A stretch of DNA of 64,000 bases, from the NCBI GenBank assembly GCA_964545045.1, contig CAZJEN010000007.1:1-64000 (forward strand). The letters are read 5' to 3'. Positions within the stretch are counted from its first letter, which is position 1; each line of letters opens with the position of its first letter. Source of the DNA: SIG307 sp964545045 (GTDB taxonomy: Bacteria; Bacillota; Clostridia; Lachnospirales; Lachnospiraceae). Under the pieces are notes generated by a model. That model searched no databases. It was given only the letters and a program-made list of their open reading frames with translations, and was not told the origin of the DNA. Positions 56,738-64,000 of this stretch are shown here, one piece after another. The translations under genes and the position numbers were made by a program.

Positions 56738-56977
56738 ATGGTAGCATTAAAGGATTACACAGTTCACATTGATAGCAAAAAAAGAGTGACCTTGAGAGGC
56801 GCATTGTATCAGTATTATCAAGTAAGGGAGTATGATAACGGATGTATTATGTTGGAACCGCGCGAATTGGTTGTTCCGGATACTATATCCTCTAAAACTT
56901 TAGAAGATATGGATGCTGCAATCAGCAATTTTAAAGCGGGTAATGTATCGGAGGCAATAGATTTATCAGATTTTTAG
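56738..56977 (+). CDS. Antitoxin-like protein of a type II pair
   Basis: A 79-residue protein. ATG 56738 follows GGAGG 56726-56730. The N-terminus (about 5-50: DYTVHIDSKKRVTLRGALYQYYQVREYDNGCIMLEP) looks like an AbrB/SpoVT-type swapped-hairpin DNA-binding region; the C-terminus (about 55-79: SSKTLEDMDAAISNFKAGNVSEAIDLSDF) resembles the toxin-binding tail of RelB-like antitoxins. It would bind DNA at the dyad near its own start and neutralise the next gene's product. Assigned by size, order and promoter structure; direct family assignment is tentative. Confidence 0.7.
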   Translation: MVALKDYTVHIDSKKRVTLRGALYQYYQVREYDNGCIMLEPRELVVPDTISSKTLEDMDAAISNFKAGNVSEAIDLSDF

Positions 56978-56989
56978 TGGGGATTTATT

Positions 56990-57361
56990 ATGGGGTATAG
57001 TATACGAATGGGGATTCCGGAGATGAAGGAGCTCTGGGATGATTTACAACAGAAATATCGTTCCGGAACAATAAATAAGAAGGACGAAAGAATATATAAG
57101 AAGTGGGGTAATGCGCTTAAGAAATTAGCCGTAGATCCGTTTTATCCAAGTTTGCAGACACATGAAATTCCGCCGTTATCAAAACGTTATGGAATGAAAG
57201 TGTGGCAGTCTTATTTGGAGAATAAAACAAGCGGTGCGATGCGGATGTTTTGGGTGTACGGACCGGATAATCAGGAGATTACAATCATTGGATTAGAGCC
57301 GCATCCGGAGGATAAGAAAAACGGTGCATACGACAGAATAGTGCTGTCCGATTTGGAATAA
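56990..57361 (+). CDS. RelE/ParE-like toxin
   Basis: A 123-residue basic protein starting 12 bases after the antitoxin. The N-terminal half is helical and charged (KELWDDLQQKYRSGTINKKDERIYKKWGNALKKL in pieces), the C-terminal half has strands typical of the RelE fold (GMKVWQSYLENKTSGAMRMFW, ITIIGLEPHPEDKKNGAYDRI). RelE-type toxins cut mRNA on the ribosome; ParE-type inhibit gyrase. Both classes share this fold, so the target is open. It may stabilise the accessory region. A bidirectional terminator follows. Confidence 0.8.
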   Translation: MGYSIRMGIPEMKELWDDLQQKYRSGTINKKDERIYKKWGNALKKLAVDPFYPSLQTHEIPPLSKRYGMKVWQSYLENKTSGAMRMFWVYGPDNQEITIIGLEPHPEDKKNGAYDRIVLSDLE

Positions 57362-57371
57362 AGCAGAATGT

Positions 57372-57395
57372 AAAAGCGGAGAAATCTCCGCTTTT
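57372..57395. terminator. Bidirectional terminator after the toxin gene
   Basis: AAAAGCGGAGA 57372-57382, loop AA, TCTCCGCTTTT 57385-57395: perfect and symmetric, T-tract on both strands. It serves the toxin gene and the converging gene at 57446. Confidence 0.9.
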
Positions 57396-57445
57396 ACTAA
57401 ATCCGTGATTTATATTTTGTTTATTTCCGGTCTCTTGGACAGACG

Positions 57446-58009
57446 TTAAAATAATATATTATGAAATTTAGTTTCTAAGAATATCTTATATTCAGGGATT
57501 TCTTGAGCTTTTTCATATTCGCGACATACCAGCTTTTTGATTTGTTCCAGACTATCGGTACTGTTTTCATGGTATCTTACGATTTTGATTTTTCCTTCTT
57601 CTTCTGCCTGCTTTATTGCGAGATATGCGTCCGGAACATATTCAAAGGATTCTATGGTGACAGGTGTTTCACTGGCAATTACATATGGAATGTCCATGGC
57701 TTGGGGGCTCGGAATATGCGAGGTGGCATAGATGTATCCGGAAACGCCTTTGTATGTTTCTTCCAGCGCATTTGGCCAGTATTCCAGAATTTCTAAAATG
57801 TTATCTTCCGTAAAACGATAACTCATAAAACGGTAGTACCTGTCGGAAGGTTCAAAGCCAATCTCTCTGCAATATCGTTCTACGGGATTGCTCAGATAAA
57901 CTAAGGTGTTTTCGCTTTTGGTGGAAAAATAGACCAGCGGCTTTGTGTGGCTGGACGAAATTGGAATAAGTGTCCGGATGTTGGCGATATTACTTGCGTG
58001 ATAGAACAT
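57446..58009 (-). CDS. Protein of unknown function, possibly ADP-ribosyltransferase-like
   Basis: A 187-residue protein starting at ATG 58009 with AAGGAGACC upstream. I do not recognise the family. The N-terminal pattern FYHASN (2-7), then ILIPISSSH-like and LVYFSTK (about 25-31) with a later Glu-rich region, recalls the H-Y-E layout of small ADP-ribosyltransferases (as in Arr), but the resemblance is short. No membrane segments or signal. It is AT-rich and next to a toxin/antitoxin pair, so it may belong to a defence- or stress-related accessory island. Function should be treated as unknown. Confidence 0.45.
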   Translation of the reverse strand: MFYHASNIANIRTLIPISSSHTKPLVYFSTKSENTLVYLSNPVERYCREIGFEPSDRYYRFMSYRFTEDNILEILEYWPNALEETYKGVSGYIYATSHIPSPQAMDIPYVIASETPVTIESFEYVPDAYLAIKQAEEEGKIKIVRYHENSTDSLEQIKKLVCREYEKAQEIPEYKIFLETKFHNILF

Positions 58010-58109
58010 GATAGAGGTCTCCTTATTGTATTGTTTTGGTTAGGAAGTGTTAGGCTTTGTTATGTTTTCTTGTGATAATTATAGAATTTGGCGGTCAGTA
58101 TTACAAGAA

Positions 58110-58138
58110 TTGTAATTTGCTGTGAAAAGTGATATAAT
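58110..58138 (+). promoter_or_regulatory. Promoter upstream of uvrB (distal)
   Basis: TTGTAA 58110-58115, 17 bases, TATAAT 58133-58138 with TGn before it. Its transcript begins with AAAACCA...TGGTTTTT (about 58149-58192), a weak terminator-like stem, so read-through to uvrB may be limited. Confidence 0.6.
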
Positions 58139-58203
58139 AATAGTGGGAAAACCAGTGTGGAGTAAAATCTGCAGTGGTTTTTCTTTACATTTAAAATAAT
58201 TTG

Positions 58204-58212
58204 TGATATAGT
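58204..58212 (+). promoter_or_regulatory. Promoter of uvrB (proximal, extended -10)
   Basis: TGATATAGT: TGn plus TATAGT 58207-58212. The start near 58219 lies just before the LexA box. Confidence 0.55.
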
Positions 58213-58222
58213 GGTGATGAAG

Positions 58223-58236
58223 AGAATATATGTTCG
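58223..58236 (+). promoter_or_regulatory. LexA (DinR) SOS box before uvrB
   Basis: AGAATATATGTTCG matches the Firmicutes SOS consensus CGAACATATGTTCG at 12 of 14 positions. It overlaps the early transcribed region of the proximal promoter, so LexA would repress uvrB-uvrA until DNA damage. Confidence 0.75.
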
Positions 58237-58268
58237 ATAACTGACGGGATATGAAAGAGAGGTGTTCC

Positions 58269-60248
58269 ATGGACCGTTTTATTTTACATTCCGACTACGC
58301 GCCCACCGGCGACCAGCCCCAGGCGATTGCGGACCTGGTAAAGGGCTTTGAGGAAGGCAATCAATTCCAGACTTTGCTTGGTGTTACCGGTTCCGGTAAG
58401 ACCTTCACTATGGCAAATGTCATTGAAAAATTAAACAGACCGACTTTGGTCATTGCCCACAATAAGACCCTTGCTGCACAGCTCTACGGAGAGTTCAAGG
58501 AGTTCTTTCCGGAGAACGCGGTGGAGTATTTTGTGTCCTATTACGACTATTTCCAGCCGGAGGCTTATGTGCCGTCTACGGATACGTATATCGAGAAGGA
58601 TTCGGCGATAAATGATGAGATTGACAAGCTACGTCACTCGGCCACGGCGGCCCTTACGGAGCGCCGGGATGTGGTGATTGTGGCCAGCGTGTCCTGTATT
58701 TACGGTCTCGGCAGCCCGATTGATTACCAGAACATGACGGTGAATCTTCGTCCGGGTATGCAGAAGGATAGAGACGATGTATTGCGACGTTTGATTGATA
58801 TTCAATATACACGGAATGATATGGACTTTAAGCGCGGTACCTTTCGTGTGCGGGGCGACGTGGTGGAGATTTTTCCGATTTCTTCCGCAGATACGGCGAT
58901 TCGTGTAGAGTTTTTCGGGGATGAGGTAGACCGAATTACGGAGATAGATGTACTGACCGGTGAGATAAAGTGTACCCTGGAGCATACGGTGATTTTCCCG
59001 GCCTCCCACTATGTGGTGGAGCAGGAGCAGATGAACCGGGCGCTGCTTGATATCGAAGCGGAAATGATTGACCGGGTGCAGTTTTTTAAGAGTGAGGAGA
59101 AATTTATCGAGGCACAGCGTATCGGTGAGCGGACTGCCTTTGATGTGGAGATGATGCGGGAACTGGGCTTTTGTTCCGGTATCGAGAATTACTCGAGACA
59201 TTTGGCGGGCTTGCCGGCGGGGGCGACACCGCACACCTTGATTGATTATTTCCCGGATGATTTTTTGATTATTGTGGACGAGTCCCATATTACCATACCG
59301 CAGATTCGCGGTATGCACGCGGGTGACCGTTCGAGAAAGACTACACTTGTAGACTATGGTTTTCGTTTGCCGTCGGCGTTGGATAACCGGCCGTTGAATT
59401 TCGGTGAGTTTGAGAGCAAGATTAATCAGATGATGTTTGTGTCCGCGACGCCGTCGGAGTACGAGGAAACTCATGAACTTCTTCGTACGGAGCAGGTCAT
59501 CCGTCCGACGGGGCTTTTGGACCCGGAGGTGTCGGTGCGCCCGACTGCGGGGCAGATTGACGATTTGCTGGGTGAGATTCGCAAGGAATTGGATAAAAAG
59601 AGCAAGGTGTTGATTACAACACTGACGAAGCGGATGGCGGAGGACTTGACGGATTATCTCCGCGAGGTGGGCATTCGAGTGAAATATTTGCATTCGGATA
59701 TTGATACGTTGGAGCGTTCCGAGATTATCCGCGACATGCGTATGGATGTGTTTGATGTTCTGGTAGGTATCAACCTTCTGCGAGAGGGTCTGGATATCCC
59801 GGAGGTGAGCCTGGTGGCGATTCTGGATGCGGATAAGGAGGGCTTCCTTCGTTCCGAGACATCCCTCATTCAGACCATCGGTCGTGCGGCCCGTAATGCG
59901 GAAGGCCGCGTGGTAATGTATGCGGATGTGATGACGGATTCCATGAGGAAGGCGATTTCCGAGACGGAGCGTCGTCGTGCTATTCAGCAGGCCTATAACG
60001 AGGAACACGGTATTACGCCGCAGACTATTAAGAAGGCAGTTCGTGAACTGATTACCATTTCAAAGAAGGCGGAAGAGATTACCCAGGGCATCGAAAAGGA
60101 TATGGAGTCCATGTCGAAGAAGGAGCTGCAGGCACTGGAGAAGAAGCTGCAGAAGCAGATGAATACGGCGGCTGCGGAGCTGAACTTCGAGCTGGCGGCG
60201 AAGGTGCGTGACCAGTTGTTTGAGTTGAAAAAGAAGATGTTGGAGTAA
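58269..60248 (+). CDS. uvrB: Excinuclease ABC subunit B (UvrB)
   Basis: A 659-residue UvrB helicase-like protein of nucleotide excision repair. Marks: GDQPQAI, Walker A GVTGSGKTF (about 40-48), the beta-hairpin YYDYFQPEAYVP, DEIDKLRHSAT, VDESHITIPQ, LVGINLLREGLDIPEVSLV, TIGRAARNAEG and a C-terminal UvrC-binding helix pair. It loads onto damage with UvrA and guides UvrC. ATG 58269 follows AGAGAGGTG; ATG 58251 overlaps it. uvrA follows after 14 bases, and a LexA box precedes the pair. The 459-residue open frame on the other strand is a shadow. Confidence 0.98.
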   Translation: MDRFILHSDYAPTGDQPQAIADLVKGFEEGNQFQTLLGVTGSGKTFTMANVIEKLNRPTLVIAHNKTLAAQLYGEFKEFFPENAVEYFVSYYDYFQPEAYVPSTDTYIEKDSAINDEIDKLRHSATAALTERRDVVIVASVSCIYGLGSPIDYQNMTVNLRPGMQKDRDDVLRRLIDIQYTRNDMDFKRGTFRVRGDVVEIFPISSADTAIRVEFFGDEVDRITEIDVLTGEIKCTLEHTVIFPASHYVVEQEQMNRALLDIEAEMIDRVQFFKSEEKFIEAQRIGERTAFDVEMMRELGFCSGIENYSRHLAGLPAGATPHTLIDYFPDDFLIIVDESHITIPQIRGMHAGDRSRKTTLVDYGFRLPSALDNRPLNFGEFESKINQMMFVSATPSEYEETHELLRTEQVIRPTGLLDPEVSVRPTAGQIDDLLGEIRKELDKKSKVLITTLTKRMAEDLTDYLREVGIRVKYLHSDIDTLERSEIIRDMRMDVFDVLVGINLLREGLDIPEVSLVAILDADKEGFLRSETSLIQTIGRAARNAEGRVVMYADVMTDSMRKAISETERRRAIQQAYNEEHGITPQTIKKAVRELITISKKAEEITQGIEKDMESMSKKELQALEKKLQKQMNTAAAELNFELAAKVRDQLFELKKKMLE

Positions 60249-60262
60249 GGAAAGGACATAGT

Positions 60263-63091
60263 ATGTCAGAAAAGAAGTTTATCAAAATACGTGGTGCGAA
60301 GGAGAACAACTTAAAAGGAATTAATATTGATATTCCACGGGATGAGTTTGTGGTGCTGACCGGTTTGTCCGGCTCGGGCAAGTCGTCCCTTGCTTTTGAT
60401 ACGATTTATGCGGAAGGACAGCGTCGCTATATGGAGTCCATCTCCTCTTATGCTCGACAGTTCCTGGGGCAGATGGAGAAGCCGAATGTGGAGAGTATCG
60501 AGGGCCTTTCTCCGGCCATTTCCATTGACCAGAAGTCCACCAACCGCAACCCACGTTCCACGGTAGGTACGGTGACGGAGATTTACGACTATTTTCGTCT
60601 GTTGTATGCACGTATCGGTATTCCTCATTGTCCGGAGTGCGGAAAGGTAATCAAGAAGCAGACTGTGGATGAAATGTCGGATGAGATTATGCAGTTGCCG
60701 GAGCGGACGAAGATTCAGCTTCTGGCACCGGTAGTTCGCGGTCGTAAGGGTGAGCATGCAAAGATTTTCGAACAGGCGAAGCGTAGCGGTTATGTCCGCG
60801 TGATTGTAGACGGACAGCAGTATGAGCTTTCCGAAGAGATTAAGCTGGAGAAGAATATTAAGCATAACATAGAGATTATTGTGGACCGTCTGGTGATAAA
60901 AGAGGGCATCGAGCAGCGTCTGAGGGATTCCATCGACAGTGTGCTTCGTTTGAGCGAAGGACTTTTGATTGTGGATGTGATTGACGGGGAGCCGATTCGC
61001 TTTTCCGAGAGCTTTTCCTGCCCGGATTGCGGTGTCAGCATCGACGAGATCGAGCCGCGTGTGTTTTCCTTTAACAACCCCTTCGGTGCCTGTCCGGAGT
61101 GTCACGGTATCGGTGTTAAGATGGAGTTTGACGAGGATTTATTGATTCCGGATAAGACCATGAGTATTTCCGAGGGTGCCATTGCGGTATTGGGCTGGCA
61201 GTCTGCCACGGACCCGTCCAGTTATACTGGAAGTACCTTGACTGCACTGGCAAAGGAGTATAAATTTGATTTGAATACTCCCTTTGAAAAGCTTCCGAAA
61301 GATATTCAGGATATGATTTATTACGGCACGAACGGTCGCGTGGTAAAGGTGCATTATCGCGGACAGCGGGGTGAGGGCATTTATGATGTGGCCTTTGAGG
61401 GGCTGATTAAGAATGTGGAGCGCAGATACCGGGAGACTGCTTCCGATACCACAAAGCAGGAGTATGAGACCTTTATGCGCACTACGCCGTGTAAGATGTG
61501 TAAGGGCAAGCGTTTGAAGAGAGAGTCTCTGGCGGTAACGGTGGGTGGCCGCAACATTGCGGAGGTGACCGAGTGCTCCGTGCGGGATTTGTATACCTTT
61601 ATGCAGGAACTGGAGCTTACCGAGCGTCAGCAGCAGATTGGTGAGCTGGTATTAAAGGAGATCCGCGCCCGTGTGGGCTTTTTGATGGATGTCGGTTTGG
61701 ATTATCTGACTCTGGCCAGAGCTACCGCATCCTTGTCCGGCGGTGAGGCACAGCGTATCCGTTTGGCAACGCAGATCGGTTCCGGTCTGGTAGGCGTTGC
61801 TTATATTCTGGATGAGCCGAGTATCGGTCTGCACCAGAGAGACAATGATAAGCTTCTGAAGACCTTGAAGCATTTAAAGGACTTGGGAAATACCTTGATT
61901 GTGGTAGAGCATGACGAGGATACCATGTATGCCGCAGATCATATTATCGATATCGGGCCGGGCGCGGGAGACCACGGCGGCGAGGTGATTGCTCAGGGTA
62001 CCGCAGAGGAAATTATGAAGGTGCCGGAGTCTGTTACCGGTGCGTATTTGTCCGGGCGTCTCAGTATTCCGGTGCCGAAGAAGCGCAGAACGCCGACAGG
62101 TTTCTTAAAGATTAAAGGTGCAAGAGAAAATAACTTAAAAAACATTGACGTGGACATTCCGTTGGGTGTATTTACCTGTGTAACCGGTGTATCCGGTTCC
62201 GGTAAGAGTTCTTTGGTCAATGAGATTTTATATAAGCACCTGGCAAAGAGTCTGAACCGTGCCCGCATTCTGGCGGGAGACCACGATGCAATTTTAGGTG
62301 TGGAACAGTTGGACAAGGTTATAAATATCGACCAGTCCCCGATTGGTCGTACGCCTCGTTCCAATCCGGCTACTTATACCGGTGTGTTTGACCAGATTCG
62401 AGATTTGTTTGCCGGTACGCCGGATGCAAAGGTTCGGGGTTACAGCAAAGGCCGCTTCAGCTTTAACGTAAAGGGCGGTCGTTGTGAGGCCTGCGGCGGC
62501 GATGGTATTATCAAAATTGAGATGAACTTCCTGCCGGATATTTTTGTAACTTGTGAGGTGTGTGGCGGAAAGCGTTACAACCGCGAGACCCTGGAGGTAA
62601 AGTATAAAGGCAAGACGATTTACGATGTGCTGGAAATGCGTGTGGAGGAGGCGGTAAAGTTTTTTGAGAATGTACCGTCTATCCGCAAGAAAATCGAGAC
62701 GTTAAATGACGTAGGACTTTCTTATTTGAAGCTGGGACATCCGTCCACTCTTCTGTCCGGAGGTGAGGCGCAGCGTATTAAGCTGGCAACGGAGCTTTCT
62801 CGTCGTAGTACCGGCAAGACGATTTACATTCTGGACGAGCCGACCACGGGCTTGCATTTTGCGGATGTGCATAAGCTCATTGAGATTTTACAGCGCCTGA
62901 CCGAGGGCGGCAATACGGTGCTTGTTATCGAGCATAACCTGGATGTGATTAAGACGGCGGATTATCTGATCGATATCGGTCCGGAGGGCGGAGATAAGGG
63001 CGGTACCGTAGTGGCGCAAGGTACGCCGGAGGAGGTTGCCAAGAATCCGCAGTCTTATACCGGGCGGTATGTGAAGAAGTATCTCTCATAA
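60263..63091 (+). CDS. uvrA: Excinuclease ABC subunit A (UvrA)
   Basis: A 942-residue UvrA with two ABC ATPase halves. Walker A motifs GLSGSGKSS (about 32-40) and GVSGSGKSS (about 637-645); signature motifs SLSGGEAQRIRLA and LLSGGEAQRIKLA; zinc modules with CPECGK, CPDCG...CPECHG and CEACGGDG...CEVCGG. It finds DNA lesions as a dimer and delivers UvrB. ATG 60263 follows GGAAAGGA, 14 bases after uvrB, so the two are one SOS-controlled operon. A terminator follows. Confidence 0.98.
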   Translation: MSEKKFIKIRGAKENNLKGINIDIPRDEFVVLTGLSGSGKSSLAFDTIYAEGQRRYMESISSYARQFLGQMEKPNVESIEGLSPAISIDQKSTNRNPRSTVGTVTEIYDYFRLLYARIGIPHCPECGKVIKKQTVDEMSDEIMQLPERTKIQLLAPVVRGRKGEHAKIFEQAKRSGYVRVIVDGQQYELSEEIKLEKNIKHNIEIIVDRLVIKEGIEQRLRDSIDSVLRLSEGLLIVDVIDGEPIRFSESFSCPDCGVSIDEIEPRVFSFNNPFGACPECHGIGVKMEFDEDLLIPDKTMSISEGAIAVLGWQSATDPSSYTGSTLTALAKEYKFDLNTPFEKLPKDIQDMIYYGTNGRVVKVHYRGQRGEGIYDVAFEGLIKNVERRYRETASDTTKQEYETFMRTTPCKMCKGKRLKRESLAVTVGGRNIAEVTECSVRDLYTFMQELELTERQQQIGELVLKEIRARVGFLMDVGLDYLTLARATASLSGGEAQRIRLATQIGSGLVGVAYILDEPSIGLHQRDNDKLLKTLKHLKDLGNTLIVVEHDEDTMYAADHIIDIGPGAGDHGGEVIAQGTAEEIMKVPESVTGAYLSGRLSIPVPKKRRTPTGFLKIKGARENNLKNIDVDIPLGVFTCVTGVSGSGKSSLVNEILYKHLAKSLNRARILAGDHDAILGVEQLDKVINIDQSPIGRTPRSNPATYTGVFDQIRDLFAGTPDAKVRGYSKGRFSFNVKGGRCEACGGDGIIKIEMNFLPDIFVTCEVCGGKRYNRETLEVKYKGKTIYDVLEMRVEEAVKFFENVPSIRKKIETLNDVGLSYLKLGHPSTLLSGGEAQRIKLATELSRRSTGKTIYILDEPTTGLHFADVHKLIEILQRLTEGGNTVLVIEHNLDVIKTADYLIDIGPEGGDKGGTVVAQGTPEEVAKNPQSYTGRYVKKYLS

Positions 63092-63120
63092 GAAAATGCG
63101 TGAAATATAAATATTTTATC

Positions 63121-63156
63121 AAAAAGTGTCTCTGTTTTATAAGGAGGCACTTTTTT
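63121..63156 (+). terminator. Terminator after uvrA
   Basis: AAAAAGTGTCTC 63121-63132 pairs with GGAGGCACTTTTTT 63143-63156 (one G-U), ending in T6. Confidence 0.85.
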
Positions 63157-63185
63157 GTTGTAGAGTGCAATAGTACAGAAAAACA

Positions 63186-63214
63186 TTGCAAATCAAGGTG
63201 AACTGTGATATAGT
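63186..63214 (+). promoter_or_regulatory. Promoter of the alcohol dehydrogenase gene
   Basis: TTGCAA 63186-63191, 17 bases, TATAGT 63209-63214. Confidence 0.7.
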
Positions 63215-63242
63215 AGAAGGAAGAAAACAAGGAGGGAATGAT

Positions 63243-64000
63243 ATGAATAATTTCACTTTTTACAGCCCGACCTATTTTGCGTTCGGTAAAGGGCAGGAAG
63301 CAGAGACCGGCAGACTTGTAAAGAGATTCGGCGGAAGCAAGGTATTGCTTCATTACGGCGGAGGTTCCGTCGTTCGCTCCGGACTTTTGGACAGAGTAAA
63401 GACTGCGCTTGATGAGGAGAAGATTCCTTATGTGGAGCTCGGCGGTGTACAGCCGAATCCGAGAGACGGTTTGGTATATCAGGGTATCGACCTTTGTCGT
63501 AGGGAAGGTGTTGATTTTATTGTTGCGGTAGGCGGCGGCAGTGCCATCGATTCTGCAAAGGCAATTGCTATGGGCGTACCGTATGAGGGAGATTTCTGGG
63601 ATTTCTATGACGGAAAGCGTCCGGAAGTTGCGTTGCCGGTAGGTACCGTATTGACTATTGCTGCAGCAGGCAGTGAGGGTTCTCCGGATACCGTTATTAC
63701 GCAGGAGGCTTCTTTACAGAAGCGTGGTTCCGGCGGAGATTGCGTTCGTCCGAAGTTCTCCGTGCTGAACCCGGCTTTGACCGAGACTCTTCCGGCGTAT
63801 CAGTCTGCATGCGGTGCAACGGACATTATGGCGCACGTATTCGAGCGTTATTTCTCCAACACTCCGGAAGTAGAAGTGACCGACCGTCTGTGTGAGGCAG
63901 TGCTTCTTACCATGATTAAGGAGACTCCGCGTGTCATTGCAGACCCGCATAACTACGAAGCTCGCGCAAACATTATGTGGGCAGGTATGGTAGCACATAA
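63243..64000 (+). CDS. Iron-dependent alcohol dehydrogenase (start only)
   Basis: An open frame from ATG 63243 (ribosome site AAGGAGGG) to the window edge, 252 codons. It matches the group III Fe-type alcohol dehydrogenases of the butanol-dehydrogenase/YqhD kind: FTFYSPTYFAFGKGQE at the N-terminus, the NAD(P)-binding GGGSAIDSAKAIA (about 98-110), a Gly/Ser-Glu stretch AAAGSEGS, and the start of the metal site in GATDIMAHVFERYF with Asp and His ligands. It would reduce short aldehydes with NAD(P)H. The C-terminal third, with the remaining His ligands, lies outside the window. Confidence 0.9.
   Translation, partial: MNNFTFYSPTYFAFGKGQEAETGRLVKRFGGSKVLLHYGGGSVVRSGLLDRVKTALDEEKIPYVELGGVQPNPRDGLVYQGIDLCRREGVDFIVAVGGGSAIDSAKAIAMGVPYEGDFWDFYDGKRPEVALPVGTVLTIAAAGSEGSPDTVITQEASLQKRGSGGDCVRPKFSVLNPALTETLPAYQSACGATDIMAHVFERYFSNTPEVEVTDRLCEAVLLTMIKETPRVIADPHNYEARANIMWAGMVAH

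Noticed and set aside
58629..60008. 459-residue open frame on the minus strand inside uvrB
   Set aside because: Fully antisense to a certain gene; rich in His/Arg/Ile as mirror frames are, no ribosome site, no family resemblance.
1..64000. tRNA, rRNA or CRISPR arrays
   Set aside because: No T-loop-like GGTTCGAATCC, no rRNA-like stretch and no regularly spaced repeats were seen on either strand.

Overview
The window looks like chromosomal DNA of a motile, spore-forming, plant-polysaccharide-degrading Clostridia bacterium, most likely a Lachnospiraceae member (Roseburia/Butyrivibrio-like). Reasons: moderate GC with strong AGGAGG ribosome sites, a complete late flagellar block with FliW-CsrA, a sporulation regulator (spoIIID) with a sigma-E type promoter, Rnf-type and YhaO/YhaN-type genes, several glycoside hydrolases, and Thr/Pro-rich linkers of the kind common in that family. 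The genus is inference. No rRNA, tRNA, CRISPR array, transposase or phage gene is visible.

Layout. 1-12.9 kb: flagellar filament-assembly region (flgM, flgN, two tandem flgK genes, flgL, fliW, csrA, flaG, fliD, fliS, a FliT/FlgN-like gene, a large secreted protein), with sigma-D-type promoters (TAAG-N15-GCCGATAT before flgM and a near match before flaG). 12.9-17.7 kb: cytoplasmic GH5, a transglutaminase-like protein and a secreted GH30_8 glucuronoxylanase with two carbohydrate-binding modules behind a promoter and a cre-like site. 17.7-21.9 kb: accessory zone in which two truncated 5' copies of spoIIID, each with its sigma-E-like promoter, precede blocks of extra genes, and the intact spoIIID closes the zone. 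21.9-34.1 kb: a chimeric lipoprotein, an rnfCD pair without the rest of Rnf, a zinc-ribbon membrane protein, a YhaO/YhaN-like nuclease/ATPase pair, VanZ-like and small membrane proteins, an extended M29 aminopeptidase, purE and a polysaccharide deacetylase. 34.1-39.8 kb: a gene-free 567-bp spacer with DnaA-box-like sites, then hpf, secA, prfB (programmed +1 frameshift) and cheW. 39.9-52 kb: GH127, MATE exporter, a parallel beta-helix protein, a 267-nt nested palindrome, an acyltransferase, a CE1-like esterase lipoprotein and a C11 (clostripain) protease. 52-58 kb: LysR, SemiSWEET, a split ABC exporter with its own MerR regulator and MerR-type promoter, a RelE-like toxin/antitoxin pair and an orphan gene. 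58.2-64 kb: uvrB-uvrA behind a LexA box, and the start of an iron-dependent alcohol dehydrogenase.

How the parts work together: FlgM, FlgN, FliS and the FliT-like protein control and chaperone export of FlgK, FlgL and FliD; FliW and CsrA couple filament export to translation; CheW feeds chemotaxis. GH30, the CE1-like esterase, GH5, GH127 and the beta-helix protein fit breakdown of arabinoxylan: outside the cell for GH30 and the esterase (signal sequences), inside for the others (no signal peptide). The most unusual features are the spoIIID partial duplications, the nested palindrome at 46.26-46.53 kb, the mutually exclusive pairings at 10.49-10.62 kb, the leader hairpin at 18.18 kb, and the DnaA-box cluster before hpf. 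All function calls come from reading the sequence; no database search was run.
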